A stretch of DNA of 64,000 bases from Pseudomonadota bacterium (GTDB lineage Bacteria > Pseudomonadota > Gammaproteobacteria > JAKAQQ01). Where the stretch lies: positions 1 through 64,000 of the forward strand of contig JAJZIH010000005.1 of NCBI GenBank assembly GCA_021810635.1, given 5' to 3'. Of the stretch, positions 27,767 to 35,309 are shown one piece after another; the stretch's first letter is position 1; each line of letters opens with the position of its first letter. Made by a program: the position numbers and the translations under genes. The notes under the pieces were generated by a model that made no database searches, was not told where the DNA came from, and saw nothing but the letters and a program-made list of their open reading frames with translations.

Positions 27767-28471
27767 TTGGACCCTCACCGACATCGGTATTTGCTGGATT
27801 TTGGAGAAAGGTTTGGTCGCGGCGTCGGGAAGCTGTTACTGCTTTGCCTTGTCGTAATCGTGGCCGTACCTCTGGCCTGGGCCGGAACCGCGGCTCCCCT
27901 CACGGCATCGCATACCCACAGGCGGCACCCAGGGCAGACGGTGCATCCCGTCTGGCGGACCACCAAGCTCGGTCGTATCCTGGTCATCGGGCACCGGGTC
28001 CGGATCCCCCAGCCCGTCGTCTTCGAGATCATCAAGGCGGCCTTGAACCGTACCTGGTCGACCTCGGCCCGGGACCGCAACCAGATCGTCTGCCAGTTCC
28101 GCTATCCTTTGGGTTCCCATCTCAAGGACCAGGCGGTCCTCTTCTGCCAGACCAACAATGAACACTTCCAGTTTCGGGAAAGACACTGGTTCATGAACTA
28201 CAAGAAAACTATTCTGGGCCCTCTTGAGTTCCAGGAGTTCCAGACCGACCAGATGCACTTGGTGGACCCGAACCACCTGCGGCGGCTTTTGGCCAGGCTG
28301 CCAGCCGCGAACGGGCGTTACGAGTTCGAGGTCACGAAGCATGGCCACCCGGCCTCCGAGTGGTTCATGAACCGGGGTCGGCTGGTCAAGGTGATCTATT
28401 TCAGGAAAAAGTCAAAGGGAGGCGCGACGATCCAGCCGAAGCTGGGTCAGTCGATCAGACGGGCCGAATAA
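27767..28471 (+). CDS. Unrecognised exported protein
   Basis: 234 residues beginning at TTG 27767, ten bases after AGGAGG; an ATG abutting that AGGAGG opens a different frame and is less likely. Residues 22-45 form a signal (LLLLCLVVIVAVPLAWAGTAAP). The mature part is basic, with VCQFRYPLGSHLKDQAVLFCQTNNEHF and an EWFMNRGRLVKVIYF end, perhaps a small beta-rich fold with one Cys pair. No family was recognised. It follows the small secreted protein by 111 nt containing an inverted repeat TACCACC/GGTGGTA. Confidence 0.6.
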   Translation: MDPHRHRYLLDFGERFGRGVGKLLLLCLVVIVAVPLAWAGTAAPLTASHTHRRHPGQTVHPVWRTTKLGRILVIGHRVRIPQPVVFEIIKAALNRTWSTSARDRNQIVCQFRYPLGSHLKDQAVLFCQTNNEHFQFRERHWFMNYKKTILGPLEFQEFQTDQMHLVDPNHLRRLLARLPAANGRYEFEVTKHGHPASEWFMNRGRLVKVIYFRKKSKGGATIQPKLGQSIRRAE

Positions 28472-28968
28472 TGCGGAGGATCGGATCACGGGAACCGGCC
28501 CGCTGGCCTCCGGATTGATGCTGGATGGCGGGGCTACTGTCCAGAGCGAGCCCGAGGACGATTCCGGGACCGTGAAGACCGGTTGTTTGTACTCCGGTTG
28601 CCCCCTGTTACTTTCAACCTGAAGGGGGTTCATCGCGATTACCGTCAATCGGGATGAAAACGGAGACCGGTAAATGAAGGATGCCACGCCGACTCCACAG
28701 AATCGGACTAGATTCAGCCCCGAAAACTGAACCACTCCCATCCCCGGGGTGTCCTTTGCGAGTGTCCCGCCGGCGGGCCGGCTCTGGCCAAGTCAGGGGT
28801 CCCCGTCCGGAAATCCCCAGGAGGGGGAGTCACGGGGCAACCGTGGGGTTGGATTGCCCACATTCTTCCGTTGCAGAGGACCGGCCTCCCTCCCTCCCCC
28901 AAACCACCCCAACGCACCCTCACCGAATAACAACCTTGGCCTTTTCAAACCTCAGTAACTGTATATAC
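28472..28968. other. Gap without a convincing gene
   Basis: About 500 bp with no frame carrying a ribosome site or recognised domain on either strand. A hairpin CCCCCT/AGGGGG with a 16-nt loop occurs at 28601-28628 but has no T tract. The longest reverse-strand frame (from 28741) lacks similarity I can name. It may be decayed coding sequence. Confidence 0.5.
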
Positions 28969-29001
28969 AAAAAAAGCCCCGGCGCAAGAGTTGCCGGGGC
29001 T
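28969..29001 (-). terminator. Intrinsic terminator (minus strand) after polA / candidate sRNA
   Basis: On the minus strand AGCCCCGGC, a 9-nt loop and GCCGGGGCT are followed by seven T. The 9-bp GC-rich stem and T tract make this the clearest intrinsic terminator here. It stands about 120 nt beyond the polA stop, beyond two further hairpins. Confidence 0.85.
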
Positions 29002-29090
29002 AGGCACCGTCGGCCTGGTTGGGGAAACCAGCCGACGTTTCCGCTCAGGGAGGAGAGCGGAAAAGAACCGATACTCTTATGACCCGAGGT
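28969..29090 (-). ncRNA. Candidate small RNA downstream of polA with anti-Shine-Dalgarno loop
   Basis: Between the polA stop and the terminator the minus strand folds into three consecutive hairpins. The first has a perfect 9-bp stem TTTCCGCTC/GAGCGGAAA (29063-29038) closing the loop TCCTCCCT, complementary to ribosome binding sites. The second pairs GTCGGC-TGGTT with AACCA-GCCGAC (29036-29009, one bulge). The third is the terminator. In E. coli (spf, Spot 42) and Pseudomonas (ErsA) a small RNA gene also follows polA. The 5' end and promoter are not clear, so a processed polA 3' UTR is equally possible. Confidence 0.5.
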
Positions 29091-29121
29091 CTTCCGGGAA
29101 GTTCCCCGCTGGGGATGGGGG

Positions 29122-31812
29122 TCAGTGGGCGAGCCCCCAGTTGGGGCCGATTCCCACTTGGACGACCAGGGGGACCGTCAATTCGACCGCTGAGGTCATT
29201 TCGTGGCTGATCCCCGCCGCCACCGCATCCAGCTCCTCCTCGGGAACTTCAAGGACGAGTTCGTCGTGGACCTGGAGAATGAGCCGGGACCTGCAGCCAT
29301 GGTCCCGAAGCCACCGTTCGGCGCCGATCATGGCGATCTTGATGATATCGGCCGCCGTGCCCTGCATGGGGGCATTGATGGCGGCCCGTTCGGCAGCCTG
29401 CCGCACTCCGGGAGAACGGCTTTCGAGGTCGGGCAGGTATAGCCTTCGGCCGAGCAGGGTCTCGACAAAGCCCTGCCGATGCGCCTGCTTCCGGGTCGCG
29501 TCGAGAAAATCGCGGACCCCCGAATAGCGTGAAAAGTAGCGGTCCATGTAGCTTTTGGCCAGCTCGCGGGACAGCCCGAGCTGCCGGCCGAGTCCAAAAG
29601 CGGACATGCCGTAAATGAGTCCGAAGTTGATGGTCTTGGCCAGGCGGCGTTGCTCTTCGCCCACGGTCTCGGGCGGGATTCCGAACAGCTCCGCCGCGGT
29701 GGCCCGGTGGACGTCCTGCTGGGCCGCGAAGGCGGCCACGAGGCCCGGATCTCTCGAGAAATGAGCCAGGATCCGAAGTTCGATCTGGGAGTAATCCAGG
29801 GAGACAATCCGGGCCCCGGGCCCGGCGACGAAGGCCTGCCGGATCCGCTGGCCGGCGGCGGTGCGGACGGGGATGTTCTGCAGGTTGGGATCCGAAGAGG
29901 ACAACCGGCCGGTGGCGGTGACCGCCTGATGGTAGCTCGTGTGGATCCGCCCGGTCCGGGGATTGATTTCCTGGGGCAGTTTTTCTGTATAGGTCGACCG
30001 GAGCTTGGCCAAGCTCCGGTATTCAAGGATCAGACGCGGCAGGGCGTGGTGGGCCGCGAGTTCCTCGAGCACAGCCTCCGAAGTCGAACGCTGGCCACCC
30101 GGTGTTTTGCCCTGCGCGGGAATGCCCAGTTCGTCGAACAGAATGATCTGTAGTTGTTTGGGCGAATCCGGGTTGAATTCCCGGCCGGCGAGTTCATAGG
30201 CCTGGTTGCGCAAGCCCTGCAGGGCGGAGTCGAGGTCTCGTGACTGTTCGGCGAGCTGTTCGCGGTCGATCCGGACGCCGGTGCGCTCCATCCCGAACAA
30301 CACCGAGGATAGCGGCATTTCAACGGATTCCACCAGCCGGACAAGCGCGGGGTTGGGTTCCAGTGCCTGGCTCAGGAGCCGGTGGAGTCGCCAGGTGATC
30401 CACGCGTCTGCCCCGGCATAGGCGGTCGCCTGGTCGAGTGGAATCTCGTCAAAAGTTTTCCGGTTCGGGCCACGGCCGGTCAGCGATTCGAAGGGAGTCT
30501 TGTGAATGCCGAGATAGCGTGAGGCCACCGAATCGAGATCATGTCGTCCCGCTGTACTGTTCAGGACATAGCTCTCGAGCATGGTGTCGGAGCGGATACC
30601 GGCCAGCGCAATGCCCTCGTTCATGAAAACATGGCGGTCGTACTTGATGTGGTGCCCGACCTTTGGGCGGGCCGGATCCTCGAGCAGGGGCCGCAGGGCC
30701 GCGAGGACTTCGGTGACCGGGAGTTGGGGGAGGTGGGCGGCTTCGGGTTTGTGCCGGAGCGGCAGGTACGCCGCTTCCTCGCCATTCAGACTGAAGGACA
30801 GACCGACGAGACGGGCTTCCAGGTAGTTGAGGGAAGTGGTCTCGGTATCAAGCGCGATCAGATCCGCGCTGGCCAGCCGTTCCCGCCACTGTTCGAACTC
30901 AGCCCACTCGGTGATGCAACGGGAATGTCCTGTGCCGGGGGGAGGGGGAGGAGCCGGAGCCTCCGGTGCCGCCGGATCATGGATCTCGAGCGCGGCCAGG
31001 ACGTCGTTGAGTCGCGCGGGGTCGGGCGGGACAAGGCGAAGGGTTTCTACCCGCTCTTCAAGGGGAACCTCGCAGTCCAGGGTGACGAGCCGGTGGGCGA
31101 GATCCAACGTTCCGCGGCCCTCCCGCAGGGCCCGGCCCGCCTGCCCGGGAATGGCCTCCCGGTGCGCCCAGAGGCGGTCCAAGGATCCGTACTGCTCGAG
31201 CCAGCGGGCCGCCGTTTTGGGGCCGACGCCGGGAATGCCGGGAATGTTGTCCGAGCTGTCGCCGACGAGGGCGAGATAGTCGACCATCTGCTCCGGCCAG
31301 ACTCCGTAATGCGCCTTGACGCCGTCCCGGTCCAGCACATCCCGCGTCACCGGATTGACGAGGGTAATGCCTCCGGCGACGAGCTGAGCGAGATCCTTGT
31401 CGGGGCTGAATAAAAGGACCTGGAGTCCCCGGTTGCGGGCCGCGCAGGCCAGTGTGCCGAGCACGTCGTCGGCTTCCACCCCGGGGATCTGGACCACCGG
31501 GAAGCCCATGGCCTTCAGTGCCGCCTGCAGCGGCGCAATCTGGACGCCGAGCGATTCCGGCATGGGAGGGCGCTGGGCCTTGTACTGGGGAAAGAGGGTG
31601 TGCCGAAAGGATCGGCCGGGGCTGTCAAACACGATCGCGGCCCATTGCGCTGGATGCTGCTCGCGCAGGTTGCGCACCATGTTGAGCACTCCCTTGACGG
31701 CCCCGGTGGGAAATCCGCTGGCGGTGGCGAGCGGAGGAAGCGCGTGGAAGGCCCGATAAAGGTAGGCGGTCCCATCAACCAGGAGGATCAGAGAGTCTTC
31801 AGCGGCGGACAT
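29122..31812 (-). CDS. polA: DNA polymerase I
   Basis: 896 residues with all three domains. The 5' nuclease begins ILLVDGTAYLYRAFHALPP; the 3'-5' proofreading domain keeps DLIALDTETTSLNY, a variant GHHIKYD (usually with Asn) and YAGADAW; the polymerase has motif A DYSQIELRILAHFS, motif B RRLAKTINFGLIYG and motif C LQVHDELVLEV. Proofreading may be altered by the His for Asn change in exo II. It overlaps the lptM gene by 14 nt. Confidence 0.97.
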   Translation of the reverse strand: MSAAEDSLILLVDGTAYLYRAFHALPPLATASGFPTGAVKGVLNMVRNLREQHPAQWAAIVFDSPGRSFRHTLFPQYKAQRPPMPESLGVQIAPLQAALKAMGFPVVQIPGVEADDVLGTLACAARNRGLQVLLFSPDKDLAQLVAGGITLVNPVTRDVLDRDGVKAHYGVWPEQMVDYLALVGDSSDNIPGIPGVGPKTAARWLEQYGSLDRLWAHREAIPGQAGRALREGRGTLDLAHRLVTLDCEVPLEERVETLRLVPPDPARLNDVLAALEIHDPAAPEAPAPPPPPGTGHSRCITEWAEFEQWRERLASADLIALDTETTSLNYLEARLVGLSFSLNGEEAAYLPLRHKPEAAHLPQLPVTEVLAALRPLLEDPARPKVGHHIKYDRHVFMNEGIALAGIRSDTMLESYVLNSTAGRHDLDSVASRYLGIHKTPFESLTGRGPNRKTFDEIPLDQATAYAGADAWITWRLHRLLSQALEPNPALVRLVESVEMPLSSVLFGMERTGVRIDREQLAEQSRDLDSALQGLRNQAYELAGREFNPDSPKQLQIILFDELGIPAQGKTPGGQRSTSEAVLEELAAHHALPRLILEYRSLAKLRSTYTEKLPQEINPRTGRIHTSYHQAVTATGRLSSSDPNLQNIPVRTAAGQRIRQAFVAGPGARIVSLDYSQIELRILAHFSRDPGLVAAFAAQQDVHRATAAELFGIPPETVGEEQRRLAKTINFGLIYGMSAFGLGRQLGLSRELAKSYMDRYFSRYSGVRDFLDATRKQAHRQGFVETLLGRRLYLPDLESRSPGVRQAAERAAINAPMQGTAADIIKIAMIGAERWLRDHGCRSRLILQVHDELVLEVPEEELDAVAAGISHEMTSAVELTVPLVVQVGIGPNWGLAH

Positions 31813-31957
31813 GGATGGCGTCCGGGCGGGGGTGGGTGGCCGGTGCCGGAAGCCGGTGGTGGGGAGGGCTCGGTGGGAGGTAAAGCGGGCCTTTTTGTCC
31901 GCAACCTGCGAGCCCCGCGGTGAAGAGGAGGAGCACTCCCGCCAGCAGGACTTTCAT
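31799..31957 (-). CDS. lptM: LptM-like outer-membrane lipoprotein
   Basis: 52 residues: a lipoprotein signal MKVLLAGVLLLFTAGLAGC followed by CGQKGPLYLP, the signature of LptM (YifL), which helps LptD fold in the LPS translocon. The rest is Pro- and His-rich. In many proteobacteria lptM precedes lysA-dapF; here it precedes and overlaps polA. The ATG at 31957 has only a weak CGGAG upstream. Confidence 0.8.
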   Translation of the reverse strand: MKVLLAGVLLLFTAGLAGCGQKGPLYLPPSPPHHRLPAPATHPRPDAIHVRR

Positions 31958-32093
31958 GGGTAGTTGGCTCCGGTCGATCACCCGTGGCAGTATATCAAGG
32001 TGACTTGGAGCCGACCTGCCGCATGATTCCATCCCTCCCGCCGATCTTGGGGAACACACGGGCGTCCGCACGACACGTCGCGGGACTGCCGGC

Positions 32094-33845
32094 TTGAGCA
32101 GGGAGGACAGCTGGTCGGCACGGTGGGACGCCCTGCAGGGGATCGATCCTGCGACCGGATTGTTGCGGCGATCCCACTGGATCGAGGCGGTTCGTCAGCA
32201 GGGATCGCGCGGGGTCCGATCGGAAGGGATGTCGGCGATCCTCCTCCTTGGACTCGAAGGATTCGAGGACCGCATGCCGCGGCCGGGGGATCCGCCACCG
32301 GAACGGGTGCTCCAGGCCGTTGCCGAGCGTCTGAAGAGCCTGCTTGGTGCCGCGGATCTCCTGGGGGTCACTCGCGAGGGGGTGTTCGGGTTTTTTCTGC
32401 CCGGACTGGGCGAGGATCAGTTCTTGATCCACTTTTCCGACTCCCTCCTCAAGGCTCTTCAGGCCCCGCTTCCGGTTGAAGGAGCCGCCGGTCCGGGATT
32501 GTCCGCCCGGACCGGCGTGGTTCGCTATCCGGATGACCCGAATTTCCCGGTCGAGATCCGGCTCCGCCAGGCTGAGCTGGCGCTCTGGGAAGCGCGGCGG
32601 CAGGGCATCCGCCGCCTCCTCTATTCGGAGGAGATGATGCAGCGCTGGGATCACCGGCACCAGATGGAGTCGCGTTTCACCGAAGCCCTCCATGCTTGCA
32701 AGCCGTTCCTCCGCTACCAGCCGATCGTGGACATGTCGGACGGTACCCTGTTCGGATTCGAGGGACTGATCAGCTGGCGGCCCGATGACCGCCAACTGAT
32801 CCCGGCTGCCCAGTTCATCGAGGGCATCGAAGCCGATACCGCGCTGGCCCGGGAGCTCGGCCACTACGTCCTGGGATACGCGGCGGAGCACATCGAGCAC
32901 TGGTCCGCCGTCGGGTTCGAGGGCGTCATCACGGTGAACATCAGCGCCCGGCACCTGCTGTGCGATGGCTTCCTGGACGATGTGGCCGAGGCCTTGCAGC
33001 GGATCCGCCACGAGCGGGACCGGCTCATGATCGAGATCACGGAGACGAGTCCCATCACCGATCTGGCCCGCGCGCGCCAGGTCATCGAGACCCTGCAGTC
33101 CTGGGGAGTCCGGTTTCTGCTGGACGATTTCGGGACCGGCAATGCCACGATGCACTACCTTCAGGAGCTGCCGGTTGATGGCATCAAGATCGAAAAGCGC
33201 TTCGTGGGAGATCTACTCAGGCGTGACCAGGCACTCGACATCGTGACCGCGCAGCTTTTACATGCCCGAAGCCAAGGGCTCACGGTGATCGCCGAGGGAG
33301 TGGAGAACGAAAGCGTGGGAACCCTGCTGCTTGAGCTCGGGTGCCGCTACGCGCAGGGGTACTGCATTGCACCACCGCTCTTGCCGTGGGATATCCCCAA
33401 CTGGCTTGGCCGCTGGATTCCGCCTCCGCAGTGGTACCAACGGGACCAGCGTCCGTGGCCGATCAACCACGTCGATGGGATGGCAGCCGCCTTTTCGCAC
33501 CTGCGCTGGCTGGAGGCGCTCCGCCATGCCTTCGCCCGGCCCGCCAGCGAGGGGGCCGGATCTCCGGACCCGGTGGATGTGCTCCACCGGCAGGAGTCCT
33601 GCCGGCTCGATGGGTGGCTCAAGCGCACCATGCATGAAGGCTCGCCGACCGAGACGTTTTTTTTCGCCCGACTCGGCCGGCTGCACGAATCCATCCATGC
33701 CCAGGGACTGCGCCTTGCCTCCGACTGGTCGGAACGGAGGAACCTGTCGGCCCGGCAGGCCTTCGATCGCGAACTGGCCCAGCCTTCCCATGAACTCATG
33801 ACTCGGCTGGTCAGTATCCTGGGACAGATTGATGCGCCGGATTAG
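32094..33845 (+). CDS. c-di-GMP phosphodiesterase: degenerate GGDEF-EAL-CZB-like
   Basis: 583 residues starting with TTG. Residues 1-190 look like a GGDEF fold without the GGDEF motif. The EAL domain (about 205-455) keeps catalytic residues: FEGLISW, VNISARHL, EITETSP, LDDFGTGN, KIEKRF and AEGVE, so activity is plausible. The last ~110 residues contain HLRW, CRLDGWL and LHESIH, the His/Cys spacing of CZB zinc-sensing domains. It would therefore link zinc or redox state to c-di-GMP. No regulator lies beside it. The start codon has poor support. Confidence 0.85.
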   Translation: MSREDSWSARWDALQGIDPATGLLRRSHWIEAVRQQGSRGVRSEGMSAILLLGLEGFEDRMPRPGDPPPERVLQAVAERLKSLLGAADLLGVTREGVFGFFLPGLGEDQFLIHFSDSLLKALQAPLPVEGAAGPGLSARTGVVRYPDDPNFPVEIRLRQAELALWEARRQGIRRLLYSEEMMQRWDHRHQMESRFTEALHACKPFLRYQPIVDMSDGTLFGFEGLISWRPDDRQLIPAAQFIEGIEADTALARELGHYVLGYAAEHIEHWSAVGFEGVITVNISARHLLCDGFLDDVAEALQRIRHERDRLMIEITETSPITDLARARQVIETLQSWGVRFLLDDFGTGNATMHYLQELPVDGIKIEKRFVGDLLRRDQALDIVTAQLLHARSQGLTVIAEGVENESVGTLLLELGCRYAQGYCIAPPLLPWDIPNWLGRWIPPPQWYQRDQRPWPINHVDGMAAAFSHLRWLEALRHAFARPASEGAGSPDPVDVLHRQESCRLDGWLKRTMHEGSPTETFFFARLGRLHESIHAQGLRLASDWSERRNLSARQAFDRELAQPSHELMTRLVSILGQIDAPD

Positions 33846-34555
33846 GCCGGGCCCGTAACGACCTCGAAATCGAGGTGGCACTCGCCCACGACTTCGGCGG
33901 TCCCCCGGTCGCCCGCGGCGAGCGGTCCCACACCGGCCGGTGTCCCCGTGAAGAGCAGGTCGCCTGCCGCCAGTTCCTCGTAACGGGAGAGTTCCGAGAT
34001 GAGGGTTGCGATCGGCCAGATCATCTCGTCTGTGCGCCCTTCCTGGCGGAGAGTCCCGTTCACGACGAGCCGAATCGTGCGGGGAGAGTCGACGAAGCGG
34101 CCGACGCCGGCCGGGACCAGGGCCGAACAGGCGGCGGATCCGGTGAAGCTTTTGGAGAGCTCCCACGGCTGGCCCCGCTTTTTGAGCTGGGCCTGGAGAT
34201 CGCGGCGGGTCAGGTCCAGCCCGATTGCATAACCGAAGATCGCCTGCACGGCCTCCTGGGGAGCAATCCGGCGGCCACCTGACCCCAGAGCGACGACCAG
34301 TTCGACTTCGTGCTGGAAGTCCTGGGTGAAGGGCGGGTAGGGAATGCGGGAGCTGTCGGCCAAAAGTGCATGGGCCGGTTTCATGAAGAAGCAGGGTGCC
34401 TCATCCGTCGGCGCTCCCATCTCGCGGGCGTGCTCGCGGTAATTACGCCCCACGCAGTAGATGGCGCGCACCGGAAAGCGGGCGTCCTGGCCCGTGACGG
34501 CGAGAGAAATCCGGGGAGATGGGGGAAAACAGAACAGGGGGTCGGACGGAGTCAT
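33842..34555 (-). CDS. Fumarylacetoacetate hydrolase family protein
   Basis: 237 residues. YCVGRNYREHAREMG and the metal ligands in HEVELVVALG and IGLDLTRRDLQ, then GDLLFTGTPAGVGPL, place it with YcgM-type FAH proteins, which act as acylpyruvases or oxaloacetate decarboxylases. The start overlaps the PP-loop gene stop (ATGA), and its stop overlaps the convergent EAL gene. Confidence 0.9.
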   Translation of the reverse strand: MTPSDPLFCFPPSPRISLAVTGQDARFPVRAIYCVGRNYREHAREMGAPTDEAPCFFMKPAHALLADSSRIPYPPFTQDFQHEVELVVALGSGGRRIAPQEAVQAIFGYAIGLDLTRRDLQAQLKKRGQPWELSKSFTGSAACSALVPAGVGRFVDSPRTIRLVVNGTLRQEGRTDEMIWPIATLISELSRYEELAAGDLLFTGTPAGVGPLAAGDRGTAEVVGECHLDFEVVTGPA

Positions 34556-35301
34556 GGCGGTTTTTCTCCGATCAGGGAATCGCTCGGGTGGGGTTTGGAT
34601 GGCAGGGGGTGGAGTTCGCAGTACTGGAAACGCTGGTCGCGGAGCACTGACTCTCCTTTCCGAAAGGGGACCGGGTGGGTGAAGGGGGGGCCGTCATAGA
34701 CGAAACTGTGGAACTCGCCGTTTTCCCCGCAGGGATCCACCGTTGGCGGCAGGGCGGCCAGGAAACCGGTGTCGAACTCGCGGCCCGCGAACGCCGGTTC
34801 GAGCTGTTCCGTATCCGCACAGACCACGACGGCCCGGAAGCCTTCGGCGATGAACCGGCGGGCCAGGAGATCGGTGGGTTCTCCCCATAGAGGGAAGAGG
34901 CCCGTCATGCCGACGCGCCCGAGATGCTCCTCACGGTAGCGGCGGATGTCCTCGAGAAAGAGATCACCGAAGGCGACCCGGTTGATCCCGGCCGCCCGAT
35001 ATTCCGCCAGGCGCCAGCCAAGGGCCGCTTCATATTCGGCATTGCCGCCCTGCGCGGGCAGAAAGACCAAGTCCAGCGGCAGGTCGAGCGAACGGGCCTG
35101 GGCTTCGAGCAAGGATCGTTGCACGCCGTGCATGGCAACGCGCTGGTAGGTTTCGTTCAGGGTCGTGAGGAGGCGGACGACCCGGTAGCGCGGATCGGTG
35201 GCCAGGCGGGCCAGTGCCATGAGTGAATCCTTGCCCCCGGAAAAGGACAGAACGACCGGATGCGTTTCCTGCCGTTGCTGGGTGGTGGGCGGTGGTTCCA
35301 T
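34552..35301 (-). CDS. PP-loop ATPase, Dph6 / diphthine-ammonia ligase-like
   Basis: 249 residues from ATG 35301. The ATP pyrophosphatase loop VLSFSGGKDSLMAL and the late GENGEFHSFVYDGPPF motif are those of the Dph6 family. Bacteria lack diphthamide, so the true role differs and is unknown. It sits 9 nt after the uvrD stop and couples to the FAH gene. A longer in-frame start lies inside uvrD and has no support. Confidence 0.8.
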   Translation of the reverse strand: MEPPPTTQQRQETHPVVLSFSGGKDSLMALARLATDPRYRVVRLLTTLNETYQRVAMHGVQRSLLEAQARSLDLPLDLVFLPAQGGNAEYEAALGWRLAEYRAAGINRVAFGDLFLEDIRRYREEHLGRVGMTGLFPLWGEPTDLLARRFIAEGFRAVVVCADTEQLEPAFAGREFDTGFLAALPPTVDPCGENGEFHSFVYDGPPFTHPVPFRKGESVLRDQRFQYCELHPLPSKPHPSDSLIGEKPP

Positions 35302-35309
35302 AGGCAGGG

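Noticed and set aside
28412-28741. Possible transposase remnant or small gene on the minus strand before polA
   Set aside because: No similarity I can name, no ribosome site; listed only as an empty gap.
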